Under the pieces are notes generated by a model. It saw only the letters and a program-made list of their open reading frames with translations, ran no database searches and was not told the DNA's origin. A program made the translations under genes and the position numbers. A stretch of 64,000 nucleotides of DNA from Macrosoma leucophasiata (Eukaryota > Arthropoda > Insecta > Lepidoptera > Hedylidae). Below are positions 10,175-20,172 of the stretch, one piece after another. Positions within the stretch are counted from its first letter, which is position 1, and each line of letters starts with the position of its first letter. The DNA lies in the NCBI GenBank assembly GCA_036365455.1, contig JAWQUS010000030.1, positions 9,672,001 to 9,736,000 on the forward strand. Direction: 5' to 3'.

Positions 10175-10372
10175 TTGTTGTCGTGGGCAAACATGAGACT
10201 CAAATGTCATTGTGTCTTTCCAGAATTTGACACTTCAAATGGCGTCAGACTCACTCACATGGCACGGGTGATGAAGACAAAAGTCCTTGTACTGATTGGT
10301 GGAAAATTAAAACCCGGCGGTGTGCGAGTCGGACTTGCAGAGTTCCGTATAATTGAGAGATTGCCTATGTTA
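10175..10372 (+). repeat. probable dispersed repeat fragment
   Basis: Contains GGTGTGCGAGTCGGACTTGC followed by GAGTTCCGTA, a phrase I associate with common lepidopteran non-coding repeats. No second copy is in the window. The frame crossing it is not considered coding. Confidence 0.4.
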
Positions 10373-11385
10373 CTGCTACTCAATTACCAGAGACTTTGTT
10401 TAGGTTTCCTGTATCTAAAAAGACGCATATTCCTTATTTTTTCAAAATGTTATGCCCAAGAGCTATCTAGATATAGTGGAAACACGGTTTTTTTATCGTA
10501 AATAAGTGAAAGTTTTTTTTAAAACTAATGTATTCCAAAAAATACAGTAGATATGTAACGGAAAAGGAATATTTGATATCTGTTTGGATCACCGTTACAT
10601 TATGTGTATGTATTACAGGACAACGTCGATCTGCGCCCTAGAACCAACAAACATATTACGTAAACTGTAAATTTCGTCATATTTTATTATGTCAATATCA
10701 AATATCAGACGCACAGAGAGTTCGTGGACGTTATATAATATATATATTTTTTAAAAAGTGTTTCATTAAAATATCTGATATCAAAATTAAAATCAACGCC
10801 ATCTATGTTTTATGCTAATCATCAAAATCTCTGTCAAATAATAGTTACAGACGTCGAGAAACTAATAACAAAGGTACCTAACGGTTTGACGTAAAGACTT
10901 TGGAATTCTGGCGGGAACCTTGAAAGAGACTTGTAGTGCTCTTATTTTATTTCGTTTTCGTGGTGTATTTTTGAGTTATATTAAATAAAGTTGGTGGCAT
11001 TTTTTTAACATAGGTTTATTACAGTGCCCGTGTAAATTGAAATAGAATAACAGTGCGAAAACACGGCCTCTCAGGTTGCCTCCAAAACTTCATTGTAAAT
11101 GTTGTGGTAAAGTAGCCATCGCTTTACTTGAATTACTGACTGTGACTCTGACTGATTGACTGACTGACTCTGACTTATACGCTGCTTATTACGAATACGA
11201 AATATCGTTTTACTTGATACTGGCAATATGCGTAATAGCAATGCCATAACAATTAAAAAAAAAAAGGTACCTAACGTCATTTTTACAGATTAATGGTAGG
11301 TAGAAAAATTATGTAATGTCGAAAGAAACTCTTCAGCTTAGTATAAAAAATCTTTACTATCTACTTATAATGACTCCCTATTGGT
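10373..11385. other. AT-rich stretch left of the LOA-like element
   Basis: Holds a GACT-rich microsatellite at about 11135-11175 and two occurrences of AAAGGTACCTAACG (10870, 11263). No gene recognised. Confidence 0.45.
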
Positions 11386-11396
11386 ATTATTGTTTA
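11386..11396. repeat. target site duplication, left copy
   Basis: ATTATTGTTTA, identical to 17371-17381. The two copies bracket the LOA-like element exactly. Confidence 0.85.
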
Positions 11397-11479
11397 TCTT
11401 ATCTTATCTTATTGTGGGGCCAGCTGTTACACTGGGACACTTCGACCCATTGGGATCTTTTGTGTTCACCCCCAAGACC
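11397..11479 (-). other. 3' UTR and GATAA-repeat tail of the LOA-like element
   Basis: On the minus strand the stop codon is followed by about 65 bp and then AATAAGATAAGATAAGA up to the target duplication. A short tandem tail is typical of I/LOA-type elements, where it is the reverse transcription start site. Confidence 0.75.
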
Positions 11480-14400
11480 CTATATACTTCCATCCATGGT
11501 CCCTTTAAATATATCTGAGATATATTTGATGGTGTCCCTGATGTACAGTACCTTATAATCTCCCGGTGTAGGATATGCCACCCCGAGGATCTTCATACGC
11601 TTACCAGCAAGGCCATCACATTGGCATAAGAGATGTTCCATTGTCTCCTCGTGCTCACCACAAGCTCTGCACAGTGAATCTTCACCCAGGTGCATCCGCT
11701 GTAGGTGCTGCCTCGTGCCGAAATGGCCTGTGAAAACTCCCACAATCATTCGCAAATCTTGCCTATTTAATCGTAGGATGTTCTTATTGTAGATCGTGTC
11801 GACCCCTAGAAACCTTTTCGAATGTACCTGTCCCTGGACGTTCGTCCATTCCTTCAGATGTCGTTCTGCGGCATACGCCCTTAAGGCAGTGTATGTGGTG
11901 CTTGCTGAAATTCCCACGAATGGCTCAGGACCCACTAGTTTGGTATTGGAACCAAGTCTAGCTAGTTCATCGGCCCTTTCATTGCCCCTGATGCCTTCAT
12001 GCCCCGGCACCCATATTAGCCTAACTCTGTTGTGCTTACCTAATTTATTAAGGGTTTGCACACCTTCAAGTATCAGCCTCGAGTTAACCCTAAACGATGT
12101 CAGGGCTTTCAGAGCTGCCTGGCTATCGCTGAGAATGTAAATGTCTTTCCCGGCTGCACCTCTTGACAGACTCTCCTTGGCACATGCCACAATCGCATAA
12201 GCCTCTGCTTGGAAAACTGTGGCATATTTACCCATACTTTGACTACACTCGTAGTCACAGCTGTATACTCCAGCCCCTGTACCAGCAGTCATCTTGGATC
12301 CATCAGTATACCAGATTACGCTGTTGGATCCAAGAGAGCGCATTCCCCTTTTCCACTCCTCCCTTGTCGGGATGGTGACGTTGTAGTTCCTATGGAATAC
12401 AAACGTAGTTAGACATTTGTCACTTACCATGTGCAGTACTCTATCAAGCCCAGTGTTGGTCTCGAATCGCGTGTGTTGCAATCTCGGCATGGAGCTGTGC
12501 CAATAACCAGCTGTCGCCAGTCTATGGAGTGCTTTCCTAGCTTCGACCTCAACTGTTATGTGAAGTGGTTCAAGTCCCAAAATGATTTCCAAGGCCGCTG
12601 TGGGTGTAGTGCGGAAAGCACCAGAAATGGCCATGCATGCCGTTCTCTGTATCTTTCGTAGAAGTTCTCTACATGTCGTCAGTTTGGTTCTTGGCCACCA
12701 CACTATACTACCATATAACAGAATGGGTCGAACCATTACTGTATACAACCATTTTATTACCTGTGGTTTCAGACCCCAGGTTTTGCCATACGTTGATCTG
12801 CACCAGCCAAAAATTCTAAGAGCCTTTTGGGTAATACAGTTAACATGGCCCTTCCACGTGAGCTTTTTATCTAGTGTTACACCTAAATACTTTACCTCTG
12901 TGGACCATTCCAGCTCCACATTATAAAGAGTTAGTCTCCTTAGTTCTGTTAGAGCCCTTCGTCTTGTAAACGGTATTATCGTAGTTTTAGACGGGTTGAT
13001 AGTCAAACTATTGTGTTTACACCAGTGTTCAACCATCATCAGTGCTTTCTGCATTAGAGTTGATACAGTACCCGGAAACTTACCATTGACCATAATGGCC
13101 AGGTCGTCCGCATAGCCCACTGTATAAAAAGCACCCTCGTTGAGCTCAACCAAGAGCGAATTTACAACGAGGCTCCACAAAAGCGGTGATAGAACCCCCC
13201 CTTGCGGGCACCCTCTCGTTGTTTTCGCCTTTATGGACTCACCCATTACAGTAGAGTTTATTATCCTCCCCTTTAGCATGCATTCGATCCATTTGCAAAG
13301 GGTATCATTAATACCATGCTCTGTTGCAGCCCTTCTGATGGATAGGAAGGTGGTGCGATCAAATGCTCCTTCCACATCCAGGAATGCTCCTAGGCATATT
13401 TCTTTATTTTCTAGGGCTGCCTCAGCACGACTTACCACATAATGTAGTGCAGTTTCAGTTGACTTACCAGGCTGATAGGCGCACTGAAGTCTCTGCAATG
13501 GTTTCTTCTTTAGTGGACCCTCCCGTATGTGTCTATCCACTAATTTTTCCATTGCCTTAAGCAGAAATGATTGAAGACTAATAGGTCTATATGATTTAGC
13601 CTCCTCATAGTCTGCCTTACCCGGTTTTGGTATAAATACCACATTTACCTGTCTCCAAGCCTTCGGTATATAACCAAAGGCGATACAAGCCCTGTATAAC
13701 CTACAAAGATGTTTATTAAGTATAGGCATACCTTGTTGTAGCATTACAGGATAGATTCCATCCGGGCCAGGGGATTTGAATGGCTGGAAGGTTCCCATGG
13801 CCCAGGCAATCTTTTTATCGTCTACTACCTTTTTCGCAGTCATCCAGTCATGTTTACGAGTGTGGCACTGCACTTCTTCTGCATGAATCACATCTTCATC
13901 ATCATGTAGAGCAATAGAGTCCGGAAAGTGTGTGTTTAGCATTACCTCTAACGTATCCCTCCCGGATTCGGTTAGTCGACCGTCATGTTTGCGGACCGTC
14001 GTAAGTGGACAGTCTTTGGTTGTCGACAACGCCTTCGAGAGTCGCATCCCTTCTGGGGCACTAGTAATTCTACTACAGTGATCTCTCCAAGCCCTGCGTT
14101 TTGCCTTCCTAACTGCATTGCTGTACAGTGTAAGGGCCCTCGAATATATTTCAAAGTTCTTACAAGCTTTGGCAGTGTTGAAGGCCCGTCTGGCCTCCTG
14201 ACGGCTCTTCGCTACCTCAGGAGTCCACCATGGTTCCTTTTTACTAATTACCTTATGCTCTGGGCAATTGCTTACCCACGAGGTCACAATGGCTTTGCAC
14301 AACCTCTCTGCTTCGAATTCAATATCCAAGGCTGAGTTCAGTTTACCTGTTAGATTCCCTAGTTCTACTTTTAGGTCACGTCTAAACGACGTCCAGTCAG

Positions 14401-15178
14401 TGTGCCGGGGATTCCTTCTTCGTACAGCTGCATCCGTGGGCTTTACTGTGCGATACGTAAAGCATATGTAGTTGTGATCCGATAAGGAAACTTCACCTGA
14501 CACATGCCAGTTGTCAATGTTTTTGCTGGCCCTATTGGTGGCTAGCGTAACATCTATGACCTCTGCTCTTCGAGCATTTACAAATGTAGGCTTATTGCCC
14601 TTATTAAGGATTTGAAGATTTGAACTTACCACAAAGTCTAGTAACTTCTCTCCCCTTCGATTTATATCCGAGCTCCCCCAAGCGATGTGGTGAGAGTTCG
14701 CGTCGCAGCCCACGATGAGGTCAAGGTTCTCGTGGTTGCAGTTGTCTACCAGTGTCCTGAATTCAGCGGACGCCGGCTCTTCTTTCTCGTAGGGGAAATA
14801 AGCAGAAGCAAGGGTAGCTGTTCTTCTCGAATTTCCCCTACCAGCCTCGACCTTAACCACCGTAAGGTCCCTAGAACATAATGCATTTAGTGGAATGACA
14901 TTTAAACTATCCCGAACATATATGCATGTTCTCATGTCACCGGTGGCACATTTATAGTAAATGAAGCCGCCACAGTTACCTAAGCCTTTGATCTGTCCCC
15001 TATATAAATAGGGTTCCTGAATCAACGCTATGTCAAATTTGACCATCTTTAACTGCCTTGCCAGAAGAGCTGTGGCAGCCTTAGAATGGTGAAGGTTAAT
15101 CTGTACGCACCTTAGGCCTGCTATGCTTGTGGTGGCTGTCAGAAGACCATTACTGGTCCTCCGACAGAAGATCTTCAA
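11480..15178 (-). CDS. ORF2: endonuclease / reverse transcriptase / RNase H polyprotein
   Basis: Enzyme for target-primed reverse transcription: it nicks DNA, copies the element RNA and can remove RNA from the hybrid. Reading 1,232 residues: apurinic-type endonuclease at about 22-240 (N28 in QINLHH, E55 in QEP, D159/N161 in CDAN, D234/H235 in SDH); reverse transcriptase at about 460-770 (SPGPDG, SYRPISLQS, FLDVEGAFD, GCPQGGVLSP, YADD at 689-692, KYLGV); RNase H at about 950-1075 with D959, E992, D1018, D1070; zinc knuckle CX2CX8HX4C at 1170-1187. No internal stop. The codon at 15178 is TTG; the frame opens at 15193 after a stop, and the first ATG is codon 44, inside the endonuclease. Expression therefore probably depends on ORF1 (frameshift or reinitiation) or a non-ATG start. 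The 3' end is TAG at 11480-11482. Confidence 0.92.
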   Translation of the reverse strand: MKIFCRRTSNGLLTATTSIAGLRCVQINLHHSKAATALLARQLKMVKFDIALIQEPYLYRGQIKGLGNCGGFIYYKCATGDMRTCIYVRDSLNVIPLNALCSRDLTVVKVEAGRGNSRRTATLASAYFPYEKEEPASAEFRTLVDNCNHENLDLIVGCDANSHHIAWGSSDINRRGEKLLDFVVSSNLQILNKGNKPTFVNARRAEVIDVTLATNRASKNIDNWHVSGEVSLSDHNYICFTYRTVKPTDAAVRRRNPRHTDWTSFRRDLKVELGNLTGKLNSALDIEFEAERLCKAIVTSWVSNCPEHKVISKKEPWWTPEVAKSRQEARRAFNTAKACKNFEIYSRALTLYSNAVRKAKRRAWRDHCSRITSAPEGMRLSKALSTTKDCPLTTVRKHDGRLTESGRDTLEVMLNTHFPDSIALHDDEDVIHAEEVQCHTRKHDWMTAKKVVDDKKIAWAMGTFQPFKSPGPDGIYPVMLQQGMPILNKHLCRLYRACIAFGYIPKAWRQVNVVFIPKPGKADYEEAKSYRPISLQSFLLKAMEKLVDRHIREGPLKKKPLQRLQCAYQPGKSTETALHYVVSRAEAALENKEICLGAFLDVEGAFDRTTFLSIRRAATEHGINDTLCKWIECMLKGRIINSTVMGESIKAKTTRGCPQGGVLSPLLWSLVVNSLLVELNEGAFYTVGYADDLAIMVNGKFPGTVSTLMQKALMMVEHWCKHNSLTINPSKTTIIPFTRRRALTELRRLTLYNVELEWSTEVKYLGVTLDKKLTWKGHVNCITQKALRIFGWCRSTYGKTWGLKPQVIKWLYTVMVRPILLYGSIVWWPRTKLTTCRELLRKIQRTACMAISGAFRTTPTAALEIILGLEPLHITVEVEARKALHRLATAGYWHSSMPRLQHTRFETNTGLDRVLHMVSDKCLTTFVFHRNYNVTIPTREEWKRGMRSLGSNSVIWYTDGSKMTAGTGAGVYSCDYECSQSMGKYATVFQAEAYAIVACAKESLSRGAAGKDIYILSDSQAALKALTSFRVNSRLILEGVQTLNKLGKHNRVRLIWVPGHEGIRGNERADELARLGSNTKLVGPEPFVGISASTTYTALRAYAAERHLKEWTNVQGQVHSKRFLGVDTIYNKNILRLNRQDLRMIVGVFTGHFGTRQHLQRMHLGEDSLCRACGEHEETMEHLLCQCDGLAGKRMKILGVAYPTPGDYKVLYIRDTIKYISDIFKGTMDGSI

Positions 15179-16497
15179 GGGCGGAGGTGACGCTCACGTC
15201 AAGACATGTCGCCTCCTCCAGCTCCTCTTCACTTGCGTCTTCTACCGCCCCCGACTGGGTAGTCAGCGGCGATGAGGTCGCTCTTCCCCGGGGTGGTTCA
15301 GCCTCCTCTTTCCCTGATCCCGACCCGCCTTCAGCGCATACTGCAGCTGCTCTCTTGAAGAGGGCAGCAAGAGCATCGCCCTCAGCCGGCTCTGCAGCCG
15401 CCTTCACCTCCGTCCCGGGCCTCAGTGCCGATGAGGGACCGGGCTGTGGAACCAACTCAGTAGGTTTTGAGCTCGGCTCCCCCCTCGGCCCGGAGTCTGA
15501 CAGCAGCTTAAAGTGGCTGCGGTCCAGCCCTGTTGTGAGGGTGAAGCCACGTTCAGCGATGTAATCCGCCGACACTTTATCCATCAGGACAATGTGCCGA
15601 GCACTGATTCCCTCGGTGACCGTCTCCACAACCCTCCACTTTTTGGCCTGTACCTTCGGATGGATGCGCTGGATTACCCCTAGGACTGACGCGAGCTCAA
15701 GTTTGCCGGCATTCCTAGTCCTCCAGGCCATCTTCACCGGTTTGGGCAGGTCCTTGGCGTTCACCACCCTGTACGAAGTGCCCTTGATAGACATGCCATC
15801 CTGGGCACTCAGCCAGGTTGCTGAGCGCTGGTCTTCACACTGCACATGCAGTGCCCCCGCTATGATATTGCCCAGAATGATAACTGGCAACGGATCCGGC
15901 TGAGCAATCAGCCTCTCCCATAGCATTGCCTGCAGCGCCACAAAATCCTCTTCAGCCATCGAGTCAGCAGGATATTGCTCCGGGACGATCGCCATCCTTA
16001 CTCCGACAAGAGTCTCCCTGAAGGTATCCCTAAGGTCTCGCTTCTTGTTGGAATCAGGATAGCCCCCGCCCTCTTCGCTCACATCCCGCCGCCTCTTGGA
16101 AGTCCCGACAGCCGTAGCGCCAGTATCTCCCTGATGAGCTTTTTTTATCGCGACGCGCAGCCCCTGTCTGCCTTCTCACCCTACGCCTACGTGAGTTGGC
16201 CTTTTTGCTAGGGGCCCCATCGTTGGGAGAAGCGGTTACCACCGCACCCTCAGACGAGGACCCACCAACCATAATAGGTCCACCTTCAGCCGGTCGGGCC
16301 ACCATGCCGTCCCTGTCCACCGGCGCCGAAGCGCCTGGCTTCCCGGTGTCAGCTCGGAGCCTGCCCAACATCAGGCTTCCCCCCTTTTCAACCCTGGTTT
16401 TACCCGAGGGCCCTTTTACCGGATGTCCCGAGTCGGTCCACCCCCCTTTTTTTTTGATTTGTTTAGGATCCATCATTAACAAAAAACAAATCATCAT
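15150..16497 (-). pseudogene. ORF1 (gag-like) of the LOA-like element, one frameshift
   Basis: Nucleic-acid-binding structural protein that packages element RNA. The N-terminal half starts at a true ATG (16495-16497; two ATGs in tandem) and is basic and rich in Gly, Arg and Lys. At the run of seven A (16140-16146 on the plus strand as T) the frame must skip one base to continue into AHQGDTGATAVGTSKRRR and then the 310-codon C-terminal frame that ends with TAA at 15150. The C-terminal part has an acidic, Ser/Glu-rich end (LEEATCLDVSVTSALEDLLS). No CCHC knuckle was seen. A single-base homopolymer gain, or a sequencing error, is the simplest explanation; programmed +1 shifting is possible but unproven. 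Confidence 0.75.
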
Positions 16498-17370
16498 CCA
16501 CCTGACTCCCCACCCTCCATGGAGCCCTCAAATGGGGATGCTGCGGTAGCACCAGGGCTATCAGATGGATTTAGCTCCCCTCTGGGCGTTGCCCTCGAGA
16601 CCGCGTGCCAATTGACCTAAGGCCTACCGACACCGCCTGCGGACCCCATCCCATCAGGAAGCTCACCGGCGACCGTCTGACCGGACGCCACAGCCGATTG
16701 ACCACGACTGGCTGCATCGTGGCCTCCCGTGTTGGAGGAAATTCGGGCCAAAGTAGCGTGTTGCCCCGTCGGTCGAACAGAGGCTCAGCATACCAGGATC
16801 CCGTCATCCCCCCGTACTGGGTCCCCGCGCACGGCACAAACACGCGGGTGGTCTTTAACAAAAAAACACGCCATCAGCCGACCTTGTGATGACATGCCCG
16901 TGACGACAGGACCACTCCATCGCACAGCGGAGAGGGGGGGTGTGAGGACTGGAACGGGATTGGGTAATTGATGGATATAGACAGGAAAGGATTCTACTCT
17001 GTTCTGCCGGTCTGAGTACTGTGCCGTACCGGTGTCACCGGCGCCAGAGGCGCTTGGCGTCCCAGTATCAGCTTGGTGCCTCCCAGCATAACGTTAAGGA
17101 ACACAGGAATTTGGGTAGGGACCACCCAGCACCTGGGACTGGGCGCCGAATGTTGCTGATATCTTCGCCGACGTCCGCTCACGCTTCTGTATCCGGTCAT
17201 GGCGTCATTAGAGCTCATCCAATGTCGCCATGATCATACACAGTGCGCCCGGCGAAACGTCGCCCAGAGTGCACCGGTTGCACATCCAAGTCCCAGACCA
17301 ATCCAAGGAATCACCCCGGGTCAATGGATGTGCAACACACGAGGAGGTGTACCAGCGTCACACCCCCGTC
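16498..17370 (-). other. 5' leader of the LOA-like element
   Basis: GC-rich region of about 870 bp from the element start to the ORF1 ATG. Short open frames on both strands are not conserved-looking. In non-LTR elements this region usually holds the internal promoter; no motif could be assigned. Confidence 0.6.
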
Positions 17371-17381
17371 ATTATTGTTTA
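17371..17381. repeat. target site duplication, right copy
   Basis: ATTATTGTTTA, identical to 11386-11396. Confidence 0.85.
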
Positions 17382-18171
17382 ACTAAAACTATAAGAAATA
17401 AAAAAACAAATTTCCATATTCTAAAAGATATCTCTGACCGTAACCTAACAGTTTTTATAAATAAAAGCTCTCATAACAAAACAGTCATTAAAATGAAGTA
17501 ACCTCTTATAATTATGCCATGTAATCTCTACCAATTATTTCGAAAACACAAACTTTAGATTCGATGTTTAAAACCTACCGTGGTCACAACTTAAATCTTG
17601 GGTTTTCAGACGGTTGCTATTATGTTTTAGATAAATTAGATAGTACAAACTTAAATAAATGATCATTAAATATTCACGCTCACTGCATTTCCATTGCAAA
17701 CGTTACAAGGTTCCTTTATAAAACAATAAAGAATGAGTAACAAGGGACATAAGGGAAAAAAGAAATGCCGTATTGCTCCTTCTATGAAATATTAAAAATA
17801 GACACAGCCAAGAAAGCAATTTCCGTCAAATAATAACAAGGAACGCCCAATAAAAACAGTCATTCGGCAAAGGGGTTTTTGCAAACAGTTGGTAATCCCA
17901 TAAGGCCTGGAAAGTAACTACGGAGTTTACATTGGCTATTTGTATTATTATACCAACATTCTCTTTTATTCTTTATATGAAATGTAATTACGAGTAGGTA
18001 ATTGTGGACCGTTCATTACCGTATAACCGCAAAACGGTAGCACCAAACATTAGATACCATTTAGCGGTAGATTGGCTGTATGGTCAACATAATATTGTAG
18101 CGACCAAGCTACCTGGCTTTTCAGATATTTACTAAGATAGTATTTTGTCTTGCGTCAAATAGGGCCCTTTA
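17382..18171. other. AT-rich spacer
   Basis: No gene or known element recognised. Confidence 0.45.
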
Positions 18172-18228
18172 TTTATGTAATGAAGGTGGTTAACAAGCAT
18201 GCAGTTCACATTGATGTTAAGTTATGAC
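18172..18228 (-). repeat. poly(A) repeat, tail-side piece split by the R1 element
   Basis: Matches the last part of the poly(A) family in reverse orientation (AACAAGCATGCAGTTCACAT ... ATGTTAAG). The remainder resumes at 19934 after the R1 insertion. Confidence 0.8.
18224..18228. repeat. putative target duplication of the R1-clade copy
   Basis: ATGAC here and at 19934-19938 directly flanks the R1 sequence; the host repeat normally has one such site (GATGACTGCAG). Only five bases, so moderate support. Confidence 0.5.
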
Positions 18229-19617
18229 ATGCATAAAGGAGGCGCTCAGGTACCATAGGGTGCCCCATTATCTCCGGGACATAATCTCATGTTACCTGAG
18301 TGAGAGGGCCGTGAGTTATCCGACGCGTGACGGATGGGTCCGTAAGCCGGTGACATGCGGTGTTCCACAGGGATCAGTCCTTAGACCGATCCTGTGGAAC
18401 ATCGGATACGATTGGGTGCTGCGGGGTGCAAATCTTTCAGGGGTTGACGTCATTTGTTATGCCGACGACACTCTTGTTGTAGCCCGTGGAAAGACTCACA
18501 GGGAAGTGGGCCTCCTCGCAACCGCCGGGACGGCTCTCGTCGTGAGCAGGATAAGAGCCTTGGGGCTCGAGGTAGCCCTCAATAAATCGGAGGCGATTTG
18601 CTTTCATGGGCCGCGTAAAACGCCACCAGTTGGAAGCAGCATTATGGTTGGGGGTGTCTCTATCGGTATCGGGTCGACGATGCGGTACCTGGGCATCGTC
18701 CTCGATAGCCGCTGGAACTATCAGGAGCACTTCCGCCGTCTTGCTCCAAGGCTGATTAGTGCCACCGCTGCCTTGAGCAGGCTGCTGCCGAACTTGGGTG
18801 GGCCTGATGTTGGCTGCCGCCGGTTGTACTCTGGTGTGGTGCGGTCAATGGCCCTATATGGGGCACCGATATGGGTTGATGCACTGACTGCCCATAACAA
18901 GACTCTTTTGCGTCGAGCGCAGCGGGTTATGGCAGTCAGGGCAATAAGAGGATATCGCACCATATCATGCGACGCGGCATGTGTCTTGGCGGGAGCCCAC
19001 CCTGGGACTTGGAGGCTGTGGTCTTGGCGGCGGTCTATGAACGATGCACTGAGATGCGAGCTCGTGGCGCTCATCCCCTTCCAGAGGACGTGAGACGATG
19101 GAGGACGTCTTCTCGCGAATTACTCCTACGGAAGTGGGGTAATCGATTAGGACAGCCGAGTTCCGGCCGACTCCTGGTGGAAGCAGTTCGGCCCGTTCTC
19201 CAACAATGGATCGAACGTAGGCATGGCGTGCTCACCTTCCGCCTCACGCAGGTACTCTCGGGGCACGGATGCTTTGGGAGATACCTTTGCAATGTGGCGC
19301 GAAGGGAGCCGACCACTACATGTCATGAGTGCGGCTGTACCAATGATACGGCTCAGCATACATTATCTGAGTGCCCGCGTGGGCCTCGCTCCGACTTAGT
19401 CGCTGTGGTCGGACCCGATCTTTCGCTGCCGGCGGTGATCCAATCTATGGTCGGTGGCGTGGATGCGTGGAGGGCGGTTCTCTCCTTCTGCGAAATAGTT
19501 ATATCGCAGAAGGAGGCGGCGGAGCGACTAAGGGAGGACGACGTTCTCTCTGCTCCAATCCGTCGCAGACGTATCGGACGCAGGCGGCTAGCCTACGCGC
19601 ACCACCTGCCGCCCTAA
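18229..19617 (+). pseudogene. R1-clade reverse transcriptase C-terminal half, one frameshift
   Basis: First frame: CGVPQGSV-RPILWN and CYADDTLVVARG (catalytic YADD), MRYLGIVLDSRW thumb region, LYGAPIWVDAL. Near 19000 the frame moves by one base (VLAG reads in one frame, SPPWDLEA in the next). The second frame continues to the stop at 19617 through CHECG and a CX2CX8HX4C knuckle, ending with RRLAYAHHLPP. Codon use is GC-rich, unlike the surroundings, which suits a mobile element. The frameshift and lost 5' half make it inactive. Family assignment to the R1 clade is confident; the named lineage is not. Confidence 0.88.
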
Positions 19618-19933
19618 CTGGGACCTCCGGGTGACGGACTAGGGGAAGTCCGTTGCCCGATGGAGTCAGGTCCCTGAGATGGTTGGCGTGCTCGTGTTCC
19701 GCACGCCACTAGTGATGGCTGGAGCTCTAAAAAGCTCCTGAAGATGGGCCCGGATGCGGGCAGTCGCCGGCGGAGTCGCGGAAGTATGCGAGAGCTTTCC
19801 CGTGGCTCCGCAACAAAAGGCGCCGAGCAGGAACACCGCGGGGTTTTAGTGAGTACGAGTGTCACACTACCCGCCGTTTGTTCCCCTAGACGGCGGGTGC
19901 CCATGAAGGGTTTCCCCGCGTTAAAAAAAAAAA
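18229..19933 (+). mobile_element. 5'-truncated R1-clade non-LTR retrotransposon
   Basis: Sequence starts inside the reverse transcriptase, runs through the zinc knuckle, a GC-rich 3' UTR of about 300 bp and a poly(A) run at 19922-19933. The endonuclease and ORF1 are missing, as in incomplete target-primed reverse transcription. It lies in the middle of a poly(A) repeat, not in rDNA, so it is a dispersed rather than rDNA-specific lineage or an off-target copy. Confidence 0.85.
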
Positions 19934-20172
19934 ATGACTGCAGCCTATAGACACTTTCACAAAGACCAGAGCTCAAAATGCAGATGCGTTGCCAACCCTG
20001 AGACCTTAATTGTTCTGTCTATGTAACACTACAACTACTGTGTTACTATGGGGCCATACATTTTCATCTAACCGGAACACGATTAGTGCTGAACACTACC
20101 ATTTGGTAGCAGATAGATTAGTAATGCGGTGGTGCCTACGCCCTCGAGCTCCTACACTAGAACTCTACCATC
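19934..20172 (-). repeat. poly(A) repeat, head-side piece after the R1 insertion
   Basis: Continues the repeat interrupted at 18228 (CTGCAGCCTATAGACAC ... GCGGTGGTGCCTACGCCC ... CTACCATC). Diverged from the family, thus an old copy. Confidence 0.8.

Larger units (their letters stand above)
11397..17370 (-). mobile_element. full-length LOA-like non-LTR retrotransposon
   Basis: A 5,974-bp element on the minus strand between two identical 11-bp direct repeats. It begins with GACGGGGGTGTG at 17370, has a 5' leader of about 870 bp, ORF1, a slightly overlapping ORF2, a 3' UTR of about 80 bp and a tail of GATAA repeats (11397-11415) in place of poly(A). Presence of an RNase H domain after the reverse transcriptase plus the endonuclease N-terminus resembling Lian/LOA-type elements argues for the LOA clade or a close relative in the I superfamily. 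The intact 5' end, perfect target duplication and open ORF2 indicate a recent insertion. Confidence 0.88.

Noticed and set aside
15148..15152. TAATG overlap of the ORF1 stop with an ATG as a coupled start for ORF2
   Set aside because: That ATG is in a different frame from ORF2 and reaches a stop after three codons, so it cannot start ORF2.
11796..16211. Many plus-strand frames of 60-145 codons opposite the LOA-like element
   Set aside because: They lie antisense to well-supported ORF1 and ORF2 and have no domain features.
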